A DNA stretch of 64,000 bases from Lepturacanthus savala (taxonomy: Eukaryota; Chordata; Actinopteri; Scombriformes; Trichiuridae). A program made the translations under genes and the position numbers. This document shows, one piece after another, positions 13,109-26,416 of the stretch. Under the pieces are notes generated by a model, which was given only the letters and a program-made list of their open reading frames with translations, did not search any database and had not been told where the DNA came from. Every line of letters begins with the position of its first letter. Position 1 is the stretch's first letter. The stretch covers positions 5,649,001 to 5,713,000 of the forward strand of contig CM060467.1 of the NCBI GenBank assembly GCA_030544235.1, written 5' to 3'.

Positions 13109-16059
13109 TAGGAAGCCTGAATATCGTGAGGTGCCAAGTTGTTTCTGTCAGCTAGATAGATGTGAGGACTCACTGCTTTTCTCACTTAACTTCTAGTTAC
13201 ATTTAAAAACGATTCTGGTCAAAGCCGGCTGCCCCCAGTTCATTCATCCTTAGTACATTTATTCCTAGTCCCCAGTCGGCTGGGCAGTTAACGAGGGGTC
13301 AACCTTAATGATGGCTCTTCGGTAGCTGGCGGAGACTCTCTCCACCATCACAGTTGACTATAGAGAATGTGTGTCTGTATGTAATTGTTTGCTATGACAC
13401 TGTAAGTTGTTTCATAGCTATCATCAAACCTTACTGTATGTGTGCTTGATATTCACATTTGTTGGAATATGTGTGTTTTGTGGATGCATGTATGCAGGCA
13501 TATCAACTAGAGTAATTGTTTGTCTGTGGCTGATTGCCTCCCATAACCTGTTATTAGAAATTTTAGGCCTGAATCAACAAAACTCACTACAATCTATATG
13601 GAAATTCAGATTCATGGTTTCAGGCTAGAAAAACCAACACTTTTTTTTCTTTACCTTCCTTCCTTGCCTCTATGATATTTTTAAGGGATCTTGTGGTTTG
13701 GGCTCATTAGTTAACACCACACACAAGCAAATAAGGGAAAGATCCAGGTATAGAAATCACACATGATATGTGTGTGTTTATTTGCTCATCTATTGCATTC
13801 ACTCGTGCCATTTTGAATCCAAGCTTATCACACATTCACAGTTGCACACACTATGTCAAGACAGGGCACAAGCCCAGCCAATATCTGTGAGATTAATTCA
13901 CTTTGCCATGATAGATGCTAACTACACCGGTTAATTTGTGAGCTACTTCGGCTTCTCATTTAACAAGATGTGCTGCGCTTATCTTTCTTTGTAAATTACA
14001 TGTTAACACTGTTTTAAATCTTGCATTTTCTTATTGATTTTACTTGGTAGTTGCAGAGCCTTTTTATCTTGGGCAGGTTATCCACTCTAATTTTATTTCG
14101 CTAATTACGCTACCTAAAGTGTCATAATGTTAAAGATCATATATACAAAATTGAGGAATATATGTGTGTCATTTTTAATCATTCTCTTACATTAATCACT
14201 TATTACTGAAATCATTCCTAGTTAGCATTATTATACAGAACTTAAATTAGCCTCTCTTAATGGAGAAGATTTGTCAGTAAGGGAAGAGACTTTCTTGAGG
14301 GTTTAACCACTGACTCTCCATGAGTGGTTAAAGCCTGCTCCATCCTGTTCTCTAAGATAAAGAGGTTTATTGCCAGTTTGGTCCCATCTAACTGTTCATC
14401 TGTGTGGGAAACCACCAGAGGCTAATAACATCAGTCTGACTTTTCACTTTTCACATCTGCCTTCTATCTGTGAAGTCAGCAGTCACTGACAAACCACACC
14501 ATTTGTTACACACACACACACACACACACAATTAGAAAGAATCACATAGTGCTTTTTAATTCTCACTATTCCTTATTTAATAAGAAAAGAAAAGAATGAC
14601 AGGGTTGGCAGTTCAACATGAAACAGCTTATTATTGCATGTACATATAGTCACAGTAAGACTTGGGAACAGGAAGTCTACACAATTTAAACACGGAAGAC
14701 AAACACACACACACTGCACATATGGCCCTGTAAATGAGCTGTGTGTATAGGGCCACATATGGGATTCTACTATAAAGGCTTTATTATCATTATAGCCGTG
14801 TTACAAAAGCTGGGGCACAGCAGGATGGAAAAGTGATGCATTAACTCTGACTGCAGGCATTGTGTCCATATGTGTGTGTCCGTGTGTGTGCATGTATATA
14901 AGGAAGAAAGAATTTAGTTTAAATAGATGAAGAAAAAAGTAATTACCATAAGTGTATTTATTGTGATTTTTTTAGCCTTTTGTTCTTTGTGTTGTATGTG
15001 TGACAAATTATTTTTATCATAGTGGCATCTTTGGATTCTATGCTACTTGAATCATTGTTTTTTATCATTTTGTTGGATTTTGTGAGGAACTTTGGATTGA
15101 CACTTACACTAAAGGTTAATTTGTCTTTCAACATTGTGTCGTTAAACTGCATGAGTCTGAAGAAAGAATCTTCAAGATGGCAAAAACTGCAGGAAGCTAG
15201 AATTGTTTTATACTCTCCATTCTACTCCCTCAACCTCTTCAGGTTCTGAAACATACAGTTTTTTAAATAGTTATTCACACATTTGTTGTTTGATATCCAT
15301 CAAACTGTTTCAGCTCAACTACTTCTATTTTTTACATTTTGTTTTAGCCAGAAAATGTTTGAGTGGCCCCGACCCGGTGCAGAAGCTGTAAATCTGCTGA
15401 AGACATTTAATCAATAAACCATCTATATGTGTACACAACAACATTTAGGCACAAACATAAAACTGCAGTCAACCATTCAGGCGCTTCAGAAGACAAAACA
15501 TCCTGTCTGTCGGGAATAAATCTGCCACCTATTGTTTAGTGAGAGGACGGCCAAATAAGCTGTCAATTAAACTGAGTGATTCTAATGATTATATTTGTAT
15601 TGAAAACATTATTAGGCACTGAAAGATTTTTGATCTTACTTACAAAGTAATAGTAGTTGTGTGTCACCTGGCTTAAACTGTCCTTTCATGGGTTTGCAGT
15701 GATGACCTTCAATGATTGGTCAAACACAAACTGTGTGGTTGCTTCAACTTGTGTACCGCTTCATTCACAAAACTAGGAAGTACTCTAATATTAATGTAGA
15801 ACCTGTTTTGAACAAGACATTATTCTTAGCATTAAAATTTAAGCTAGACTAGACTAGCTTAGACTAGGCTAGAGAGGAAAAAGAATGAGGGAGAGACAGA
15901 GAGACGAGCAATAGCAGTTACTTTCTAAAACGATAACAAATAACCATCAAATACTAAACAGATGATTTATGCATTTCTACTTTTTCATTCATTCATTGCA
16001 TCCTACTCTTGCAGCACCAAATACAAAGAACAGCAGGATAAATCTGTGTTGTTTTTTTC

Positions 16060-16700
16060 CTCGTGTGAATCTTGCGTTTCAAACGCGACTGTAATTGTTT
16101 AATTCCTCATGGGTCTAATTTACACAATCTACCTGGTTCCTCAGATGCGGTGGAAAAACAAACAGCTGCAAGATATGCACTTAACATTCCAAGTTAAGTT
16201 CCTGAGATGAATTCCTCCTGGTCTGAAATACCTGGAACTTTTGGTCAAAGTGGGGTCGAAGAGCGATATGAACGGACCAACATCATTATTCACTTATTTC
16301 TTGGACAGGTTTATAGAATAAAGGAGGGAATCATTTAAAGATGAGAGAAGAATAACAGCTAAAGCTTTCACAAATGAGAAAGGGAACAAAAGAATAAAAA
16401 CAAACACTTCAGGAAAGAAGAATGAGTTGAATATTTATAGAATTTAACAGGGGAAATGAAAACAAAAGACTCTTTTCAACAGCTTTGATACCTATTCACA
16501 ACTCTGCTCCTTGTTTTCATTTTTCTTCATAATCTTTAGTGGAGTCATCCCTCAATGTGTTTCTTATAGATTAGTGTGTTTGCTTGTTGTGCTGAAGGCC
16601 TGTTAATTGGATGTTCGGAGCTAATAAATAGCTGTAATTAACAAACATCGTTAGGTGAACCAAGAATGGGAAAAGCTGGGACAAATCAAAGCAATGATGT
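16060..16700. promoter_or_regulatory. candidate conserved non-coding block
   Basis: This is a repeat-poor, compositionally balanced stretch with homeodomain-type words, for example TGTTAATTGG near 16600 and GCTGTAATTAACAAAC near 16630. Nothing else is recognised. Function is only a guess based on position in CDKAL1 introns and needs cross-species alignment. Confidence 0.2.
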
Positions 16701-17345
16701 GGACACGTTCACCTGGAACTTCTGTTCATTGCAACATTTAGATTAAATGGGCAGTAAGGTCATTCTTATTGGCAGCTGACATGACAAAACCAAAAAATTG
16801 TATTAAATCTGGGCAGGTGGCAGACTTTAGCCTTTAAATACATCAGTATCCTTTCAAGAGACCACAAGAACTTTCTAGCCTCACATCAGAAGAGTGTAAT
16901 AGACCTAAAAAAAAATCACGATCAAAATCGTGGTTTTTAACGTTGGTCAAAAACCATTGGTGCGGATGATGGGTTTTGTGATACAATTTCAGATGTAGTA
17001 GGCCATCCGGGCATCTCTAGTATGTGCTACCACAGAGGACCACAGAGGATTTGGACTGTTTGGAGAAACTTTCCTTTTATTCAGAAACTCACTGGCCAAA
17101 AACATTAATGAACAGTGCCCTCCCAGCACTAAGTCCCGGTGGAGATGTAACAAAAACAAAGGTTACGGGGCTTGACGAGGCAACATAATTCTTCGGTGTG
17201 TTCTTTCACAGTCCTGCCGTCAGCACTTCAATGACTCTAAGGGGAGAGTGAACAATACATTACTGTAAATCAATCAAATCCCCAAACAATACTATGCTAA
17301 GGTCTCTATACCCCTCTTGTGACCAAACCACACCCATGTCTCCCA

Positions 17346-17569
17346 TACCGTAAATATGGTAAATGTATATTTTCAAAAAGTGCCTGTAACACAGCAGTAA
17401 ATGTACAGTAACACAGCTGCAGTCTGTCTTGCTCTTACGCTTCCTGCCAGAGCTCCCCTGGTGGTCATTTGCTGTAAAAACCTATAAATTAACCACATTG
17501 TTGTATAGGCTGCGTGGTTCAAAGTGTGTAAAAAGAAAAGTAGCACCTTATAGTCCAGAAATTATGGTA
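17346..17569. mobile_element. TA-flanked MITE with TACCGTAA-type ends
   Basis: The left end reads TACCGTAAATATGG and the right end in reverse complement reads TACCATAATTTCTGGACTAT, related inverted repeats typical of a very abundant fish MITE. The right-hand part includes the stretch ACTATAAGGTGC (reverse complement), also characteristic. The element is 224 bp, lacks coding capacity and looks old. Confidence 0.6.
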
Positions 17570-19741
17570 TTTTAGTTTTTTAGGGGGAGCTTTGGCAGTA
17601 AACCACCAAATTAAGGAGAGCTGTCCACCAAGTTAATAAAATCCATACTGTCACAGCCCAAGAAAGGCTGTTGTGTGTAAAACAGATGAACCTGGTCCAA
17701 CGAGGATCTAATTGATTCCACCACCAACATTTTCTGGGATGTTGAACAACCCATTGAGAGCAACTAATGGTCCCTGTCCTCTTTTCTGCCCTTTGCACCC
17801 AACTTCTTCTACAGTCCTCCTCCTCATCTTGCCGTCTTGTTTTGTCTTGTCTTGTACATTTTTAGTGAGCGGTTTAAAAGAGTGTCTGCCATTTAAAATG
17901 AGTGGAAATCTAAAGTAGCATTCTCTCATTGTGTCTCCATCGTTACCAGTCTTCCATTTCTACAGTTTCTCTGTCGCTTTGTCTCATCTCTGAGTGTTGA
18001 TACGAGAGCCCAGACGTGTTGAAGCGAGTCTTAGTCGTTTGAAGTCCTGCCAGTGGAAAAAGTTGAATAAGTGTCCATTAAAAAGCATCAAGCATTATCT
18101 CTTTCCTTTGACTACAGCATCTCATTTTTTTAATGTGTGGTTATATTTCAAATAAATAAAAAAGTGAATGGAAGCAAGTTGAGGCTCAGATTCTCCCTGT
18201 TGGTCATAGCCACTTATTCAGTGGCTGCTCAGACACATGGACAACGCTACTTTACTCAGAGTCAGGCAATTATCTGATCATTACTATTTGATGGAACACA
18301 CTGTGTGGTTATATTCTGGTATCTTAGGTGTTTTGATTCCATGCATGCGCCACTGTGGTGTATGAGCAGTGGCCTGTCCCCTTCTATCAGTGAATAGATT
18401 TCCTGATCATTCAGACCCGGATGTAGTTTCTTTTTTTCTTTTTTCTTCCCTCAGGTTACTCTCTTTACCTAATTAGAATAGTCATTTAACATACATTTGC
18501 ATAATATGCATAAATCAACTATCAGAAGCAGACCAAGGCACCCATTTAAATTAAGATGACATGGACTTAACAATTCCCTTGGAAAGAAAAAGAGACACAT
18601 TGTCAGACAGTTTCCTCTTTTTTGGTCTCTCTCTATCATCTCTCTTTATCTATCAGTCATATGTATTTCTGTCACATTGTTAAAGTAAGTCAACCCTTCA
18701 AAGGGAAGGAGCAGTGCCCTGCAGGCTTGTCAGACAACTTGATGACATGATGCTTCTGCTGAAAGAAAGCGGGGAGGATCAAATGCTTAATGGCCACCTG
18801 TGTGTGTGCATGTGTGTGCGTCTGTGCTTCCCTCCCTTCACTTTCACTTCATGCTAAATGTTTTACAGTCTCTAGCCCTCCTTTTGTGATTCATGGTTAA
18901 CATGTTTTGCTTGTCATTTTTTTTAAAGATGAATGTAATACTGCTTTGCAATGATTTAAAGTTTGGCTGTTGCATTTATATTCAGGTATTATCTGTTTCT
19001 GTAAACACAGCTTGACTTCAGGCCTGTACTGTATTATTTTTTAAAAGGTCTTTAATAGATTATGTTGGTGTTCTCTGAAATCTGTAGACAGAGTATGTAA
19101 TTTATCCTGATGTGTAAATGAGGTAGAAGATGATTATATCCTCCTTTAACCAGCATTTATAAATGACAATGACAAATTATAAATGATCCTAAAATAGAAA
19201 AAAGAAGGGGGCTCCATTAGAAAACCGAAGCAGGGTAACCGTGTGCTGCACTGTTTACAAGAACACACACAGTATAAAGTGTTGTATTATGAGCCTTCAT
19301 AGTGCATTAGATAATAATGTCTTGCTTTAACAGCTATTCTCATAATGGCTCTTTGCAGCGACCTAGTGACCGATTCTTGACCCAACCCGTGAGTGTGTTA
19401 CATATGTAACATCGCTGGGAGCAGGCTTATATAAAAGACTGTCGAAAAAGTAAAGTGACAACAAACAATGTTTAAGAAAGAGAGAAGAGACAGAAATAAA
19501 GCCAGGCAGACCAGTTCCAGTCACCTCTTTTAATGCAGAAGGGATGTGCTGCCTTGAGCAAAATCTTTTCCAGGAAATCCAGCATAAACAAATTAAGTCA
19601 AAGTATCCCTACAGCTCTTTGTGTGTGTATCTGGAGATATATGTGCATCTTTTTGTGTGTGCTCAGGCATCTGTGTGTTTTCCATCCCTCTGTGTATTGG
19701 GATTTGAGTGTGTCAGTGTGTATTTATGTGTTATCTTTAGC

Positions 19742-19745
<4 letters not shown>

Positions 19746-19811
<66 letters not shown>
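19746..19811. repeat. (TG)n microsatellite
   Basis: About 33 uninterrupted units lie inside a wider TG-rich region from 19620. The Cys/Val-rich open frames spanning it are repeat artefacts. Confidence 0.98.
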
Positions 19812-19812
<1 letters not shown>

Positions 19813-20869
19813 TTGATGTGCCTATGACATAAAGGCATGCCTTTCCATGCACATGTGTGTGAGCATTTAGTGCGTTTTGACTGCCTTACTACAGGCTATG
19901 TGTGTGTATAAAAGTCACTGCAAGGCCACATTGTAATCACATTGTTTGGAGAGTGTTTTTTGATTAGGATAACACATGTTGTGACAAGTCCTCAAGCTTA
20001 AGTTGAGCTAAGACATGACCAGTGTATTTCATTCCCATCGGCAATAACGGTATAGACTATAGAATAATTCTGTGTCTTCTGATAAGTGTGGTCACCTTTT
20101 ATGCATGTGGCTGTATGAGAATCCAAAGAAACATTAAGGACACAGACTGGGTTATTTACTTACTGTGGGGTAAATTGTCATTCGTGTTTGGCTATGTTAT
20201 TTGATAGATAATGTAAATGAACTTTGCTATTTGGAAAGTTGATAACTATGCTTTGAGGCTTTTATTGGTACCAATGTGTAGCCAATGTAGCACATGTAGC
20301 CCATTAAAAATGCTGACAATCAGCGCTCAAGGCTTCTGTTGAAGATATGTGGCTCATCTCTTTAATGTATAAAAATACGGAGATGTAGGCACGCTTGAAA
20401 TCCCATAGTTGCTGCATTGTTGTTGAACTACAGTTGCACTCTTGGCCCACTTTTGTGCACTGTTTGTAGACGGTTGCTTTTGCTTTACAGTAAACACAAC
20501 TGGTTCCCCTGTGCAACATTAAAGCTATATATATGTCCTATTTATGACATACCTACTGGTCATGCATCTGTAGAGTATGTATGCAGTATGACAAATAACT
20601 GTAACATGGTTAAAATACTTTATATAATGGACTATATAACATATATATATATAGACTTATGCCTCTCTTAGTCTTGTTTTATGTTTTCACGATTATACAT
20701 TTTCTTCTGGGAAGATATCAATTAAGCTTTTTAAATAATTTTTCAGGAAATCATTTAATCCTCCATATCCCATATCTTAACATACCGTGGAAAACATTTC
20801 AGTGTTTATTGTATTAAATAACAGGCATTAATATTTAATTATAGTGTTTGTCTTTGGGCAAGGACACTG

Positions 20870-21040
20870 TTGAAAGAATATGTTTTGGGCACTTTATGCC
20901 TTTATCTGATAGTGAAAGTAGAGAGAAACAGGAGATGTGGAGAAAGAGATGAGAGGAATGACATGCAGCAAACAGTCAGGCCAGTTTGGGATCACACCTA
21001 CGACTCCCTGTTCAGGCTGTTAGATTGCCCAAATTGTGTT
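20870..21040 (-). mobile_element. SINE, body and tail (tRNA-derived family)
   Basis: On the minus strand a decayed B-box-like GTGTGATCCCAAACTGG is followed by the body motif TTTGCTGCATGTCATTCC, a pyrimidine-rich stretch and the tail ATCAGATAAAGGCATAAA. This order is the hallmark of a very common fish tRNA-derived SINE. The 5' head is poorly preserved. It shares its body motif with the copy at 28290-28445. Confidence 0.7.
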
Positions 21041-21660
21041 TTTGTTTGTTGTTTTTTTTTTTTTAAAGAGCACATTATTTTGGTTCACAAGTTGTTTAAT
21101 TGTTTGTTTCCAGGCCTTTGAAAAAGTCAACATTTATTCAATGGCTGTACTGGCTCACTTGAAAATTATGTGACATGATAGCTTTTAGTAACACTTTGCA
21201 CTTTGCCTTGAGGACACAAGTTGTTTATGTATCTAATGCACCATATACGAGCGAATAACCTTTACTGTCAAGCTCAGATCAAATCGTGAACTGTGTGGAG
21301 GACTTTTAGAGGACATAGGCTAGTTTATTAATCTAATGTAGTGGGGAGTCATTTTCACTTGCTTTGACCTGTTAAATGGGTAAATGCCTGTTAACATTAG
21401 AGCATGACAGCAAGTGCCCATTAGGAGGCTTGTATATGGAGTTGCCATAAGCCTTTATTGGGTACATAGACTTGTTTATGTATCAAGTTCACCACAGGCC
21501 AAAATGCCAGCTGATATGTTTGTATCCTGTCATATTAAGAGAAGTGAGAAGAGATGTTTTCAGACAAACAAGGTCACTGCAGCCTCTTAATGCAGTAAAA
21601 GGTCATTGGTATTGTTTTAAACTGTATGGTATGCACTCAAAGTCTTGTGCATACAGGTTG

Positions 21661-21661
<1 letters not shown>

Positions 21662-21719
<58 letters not shown>
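21662..21719. repeat. (TA)n microsatellite
   Basis: About 29 uninterrupted TA units. The Tyr/Ile open frames on both strands are artefacts. Confidence 0.98.
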
Positions 21720-21723
<4 letters not shown>

Positions 21724-22231
21724 CCCAAACATTTGTTCCCAGTTGGATTGACATCCTTTTCCAAGAAAGGGATAAAAGGACAGTTATTTTTAGCTCATGT
21801 TTCAATATTCCAAACATCACATAATATTCTACAAATACGTATGTGCAGTTTGAAATTTATTTACCTTTGGCTGTCACTTTCTACACACTCAATACAGACT
21901 CTGTGATGCTTTTATTTGACCCTGCACAGCATGGCGTCAGGTCTTTCACCTTGATGGTGGTTTATTAATATACTGCATCATCAAATGGAATAACAGCCAT
22001 TCTTTCAGTAAGAGACTGCCACTGCTGAATGGAGAAACATTAGAGTTCATTTGTATAAAAGTGCAGACATTTGCACACATTTCCATTGAAAGGTTTTGTT
22101 GAATCTCTGTGTTTATGTTTAAGAAAAGTGTTTTTGCTGTTTACACATCTGTGTATGTGTGTGACTGTGTTAATGAATACAGTGTCTCTGAGCATCTGCT
22201 CTGTGTCCTCTGTCCTCTGTCCCCAACATAA

Positions 22232-22415
<184 letters not shown>

Positions 22416-22924
22416 GGTGATGAATAGGGTCTAATTTTGGATAAATGTTTAAATCCTACTCTAGCCCCAGCCGCGTGGCTTGTCAAAAACATGGACACAC
22501 ACACATACTCACACAACACTGGCCGTTTGTTAGCCCTGCCACACAGCCATATGCCACCAAAGGGCCTGGCATCAGCTGCAACACAAACACTCATACGCAA
22601 ACACACAGTAACAAGAGACACACACCCAACTAATCACTTCTGTCTGTTGCACACACACACCATACATTTGCATACATGCATCTAGAATTTATGGAGCAGT
22701 CCCTCCCTAAAATGCCATTTGAAAAAAGCTCATTCTGTAACCCTACTGCAGCATATGCAAAACTAACCTCACCAAAACACACACATATTCAAAGAAGGAA
22801 ATTCACAGGCAGAGACAATGCCACATAAAGTATGACCATACTGGTCATACTTGGAAACACATGCAGAGTCACATTTATAAATGTCTACACACAAAAACAC
22901 CGGCTGGTAGACTGCATATTCAAA

Positions 22925-23110
22925 CGATGATATGTGATAATATGTAATATATGATAATTAAAGCCATTAAGATCAGCCCCTCTTTCGCATCGGTGCCATT
23001 ACTCGCTAATCAGAGTCAGCTTAGCCTGCCAACACGCTCCCTGTTCTCTGCCTGCATCATGTAGCACTTGCACTTAGATGGTCATTTTATGTAACTCTGC
23101 TGGAAATTCA
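22925..23110. promoter_or_regulatory. candidate conserved non-coding block
   Basis: A repeat-free stretch of complex composition lies between CA-rich DNA and ordinary AT-rich intron. It includes TGATAATTAAAGCC, CTCGCTAATCAGAG and AGCTTAGCCTGCC. The texture resembles vertebrate conserved non-coding elements, but conservation cannot be shown here. Confidence 0.22.
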
Positions 23111-23546
23111 CATTCATCTATTGACTGCTTTCTCAACATGTGTACATCTGTCTCTGGCTTATAATTACTGTAGGATATTGATTATTTTATAAAGCACCAA
23201 TACATATACCAACCACCGCTGCTGTAAGTGCACACTCGACGATTAAAGACCAGTGAAAAACTGCAGCCACAAAACGATTTCGACGAACCTTTAATAAGAG
23301 CATATTTAGAATGCTTGTTTGGAGTGGTTTGAATGGAGCGGCAAACAAGGTTGCTCTTATGAGTGTATAATGAGTTTTAGCTACAAGTTAAATTTACTGG
23401 GCTTTGGTGAATGCTGGTGGTTTGTGCTTTTGTCTGTCTTGTCTGCCACTGATGACTGTTGCTTTCAATGGCACAGCTGTGCACTAGCAGGCTAGCCTCT
23501 TGAAGCTCTGTCTGATTACTACCTGCTCCCTTTGATTAATGTTCAT

Positions 23547-23549
<3 letters not shown>

Positions 23550-23587
<38 letters not shown>
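23550..23587. repeat. (GT)n array with nearby C run
   Basis: About 19 GT units are followed some 20 bases later by a run of about ten C residues. Confidence 0.95.
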
Positions 23588-23588
<1 letters not shown>

Positions 23589-24479
23589 CAGCCAGTTCAA
23601 CCTGACCCCCCCCCCCTTGCTATAAATCAATCAACACCATTGAAGTGCTAATATCACCCTCTTTTGTGCGCCATTTTCTCATTCAAGTCTCATCTTGCTG
23701 AAGCCAATGTGACTTTAACCAATGAGGATTTTGATTTGTCTGTTTTGATTTGACTTTTACGTTTTAGATGGTTAAACGATTTCCCCATTTCCCATGGATG
23801 GAGATTCAGTGTTTGAATTGGATGAATTAGATTGAAGGCAGATTATCACCATTTGTAATGGAGCTTCAGTTGATATTTTGGTCAGCTTTAAATAGATAAT
23901 TATGGATATTTTCTTAGATTTTCCAGTTTAATCACTTCATGAAATACATAGATTTAGTAAAAGACACATTTATAACCTTCTTCAAAATCTGTACTCCCTT
24001 AAACATAACCGTAATGCCAATTGCCAAATGACATCTAAGATAAAGCCATTAAGAATATTCTGATTGTCCAGTCTAAACATGTTTAAAACTGAAATTAATT
24101 AGGTTAGAATGTGGCGTTGAGCCCTGTGAGTGTGCATGTCAGCTCTTTTTGATCGTTTATAGCCTCTTCCTGTCTTTCTTTCTATGTAGATTAAACCTGT
24201 AGGAGACATAATGTGTTCAAGTATTCTCTCCAAATGTCCAGTCTCATTCTCTATCTCTTTGACACACATATACATTAATACGAAAGCTTGTATATATCAC
24301 GCTATCATCCACACATTGTCCATATATTGGCCAGGAAGCATGCATACATCAGTGTGGGTTTGTGTCAGTTTCATTAGGCCTGTGGCCACTAAACAGCCAT
24401 GATACATTAATCTCCTCCCAACCCAGAAAGTGTGGGATATCTTAGCAAATTACATAATAGTATGATATTCTTTCTATGA

Positions 24480-24800
24480 TTTTAAAAGGAATCCGGTTGC
24501 CACCTCTGATGACCTTCCTTTTGTGGTCCCAGTTTCCAATCTGCACATTGATCATTGGCCCTTGGAATTGCTGCTTGCAGCATTCTTGTGAACTACTCAT
24601 CCGATCGGCTTCACACTCAACAATGCACTCTCTTGGGTCTTCAGTAATACACCCACTAAATGTGAAGGTGATTGGATAAATAGTCCTTGAGATAGTCATA
24701 CATTTAAACAGATTGACAGACAGACATTCCTTCCTTTATAGATGAATATTGTTGCTACAGCGACACCTATAGGCCTAATGGAACCAGATTTTCCATGGTC
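24480..24800. repeat. possible dispersed repeat, unclassified
   Basis: Phrases such as ACAGACAGACATTCCTTCC and CTATAGGCCTAATGGAACC resemble a dispersed non-coding repeat common in fish. No terminal repeats or coding remnant were found, so boundaries and class are uncertain. Confidence 0.35.
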
Positions 24801-25954
24801 ACCCAAATATCATATCTATACATTTCCACTAAATGTGGTTGTAATAACACAAAGCATTTAGGGGATCTGGCAATTTGAATTTAATATAAGCCCTGCCCAC
24901 AGCATTTGAGCAAAATGGAGGGTCAACTACAGCAAACTGTCTGAAATATCAACAATTTGAAAAAAAGGCAACTATTTCCGGCTCATTTCAAAAATGTTGG
25001 TGACAGATATTATTATTTATTTACCCACCGGATCAAGGGGGAAAAAAGACTTCTAGTTCAAAGTTACAGGCTGAAACAAGTTGGTTGTTAAAGAACCAAC
25101 ACTTTTAATGTTAATCAGATGAACTGTTCTTGGGTTATGGGACACACAGAAACACACACACACACCAACAGATTCTTCACTTTATATAGAGAAATATGTG
25201 CATCATATGTGTATTTCTAATTCACTCATGTTATTTGTCACTCTGACATATAGATTCATACTTCAGCATTTAACTTCATGCCATACTTAGAGATTGTCCA
25301 TAAGGCATTGGCTAATAGTCTGCATACATCAGTTGGTGTGTCAACTCTTTCTGACCCTCTGGACAAAATACTGCCAAACTACATTAATCTCTGCTTTTAT
25401 TCTCTGTCAACTCAGTCTATGTGACTCACATAAATATATTGGTGATATACTGTATTCATGCTGAAAGCTCCATAATACACATTACTGTATGTGTGACTCT
25501 TTAAACTGCTTATGATTTCCGTTAGATTCAATTTCCACCTGTATATTTACCAAAAACAAGCCTATTGGTTCTATTTACATTATCAACATGAACCCAGTGC
25601 ATAAAAAGATTGATGTCTCTTCATCTGCAGTGACATGAAGACTTTCTTATTGGAAGGGAAGGAACATCAGAATTCAGTGTGTCATATTTGCTCTCAAGGC
25701 AAGATTAATAAACCAACATGTAATTTAACATATGGGTCAAAGCCTCCAGCTAGTTTTTGGTTATTTATATTTTGATTAATATACATTTGATTAGGAAATT
25801 ATGATGCATTGTGACATTTGCATGCTGACTGGCATGCAAACACAATGTAAGGTTACTTTGGGGATGTGTATTTTAGGCAGGCTGATATCCTTTAAATATG
25901 GTGTTGTTTTTAATTTATATAATTAGAAAGAGTAGAAAATTCAAGTCAGGCTTA

Positions 25955-26416
25955 TATCGTAAATTACCAAATAATAGCCAGGCATTTATTTGTTTCAATC
26001 ACTTAACCCACTCATTTTCCAACAGGCGATACAGTATGACAGTATGCAGATTATAGTACTGTGGTTAAATGTCTCATGGCTGCATATCCTGAGTTCTCCT
26101 CTGCATATTTTACTACAGAAAGTTTGAATTTCATGCCTTATTTTTTCGCTGCACCGGAGCCATAGTGATTGACAATTAAGCAATATTACTCAAGAGGGTG
26201 TTCTTTAATGTCATTTGAGCTGAATAAAAAAGGCAAAGAAGAAAAACATGACAAATGTCAATGGTCACATCTCCTTGCTTGTTTTTTTTTCAATATATTA
26301 AAATCAGTATTTATTTGGAACTGGTGGTTATTTATGACAATATACAACTGCACCCAGCATTGAAAAGGGATCCGTCAGTTAATTGAAACTTTGCTATTAT
26401 TTGGTAATTTACAGTA
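25955..26416 (+). mobile_element. TIR MITE, long copy of the local ATTTACGGTA family
   Basis: The left end is TATCGTAAATTACCAAATA and the right end is ATTTGGTAATTTACAGTA, imperfect inverted repeats of each other. Internal blocks GGCAAAGAAGAAAA and ATTTATTTGGAACTGGTGG recur in the copy at 48270-48526. This copy is about 200 bp longer in the middle, which suggests it is closer to the parent and that the other copy is internally deleted. No transposase is visible. Confidence 0.75.
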
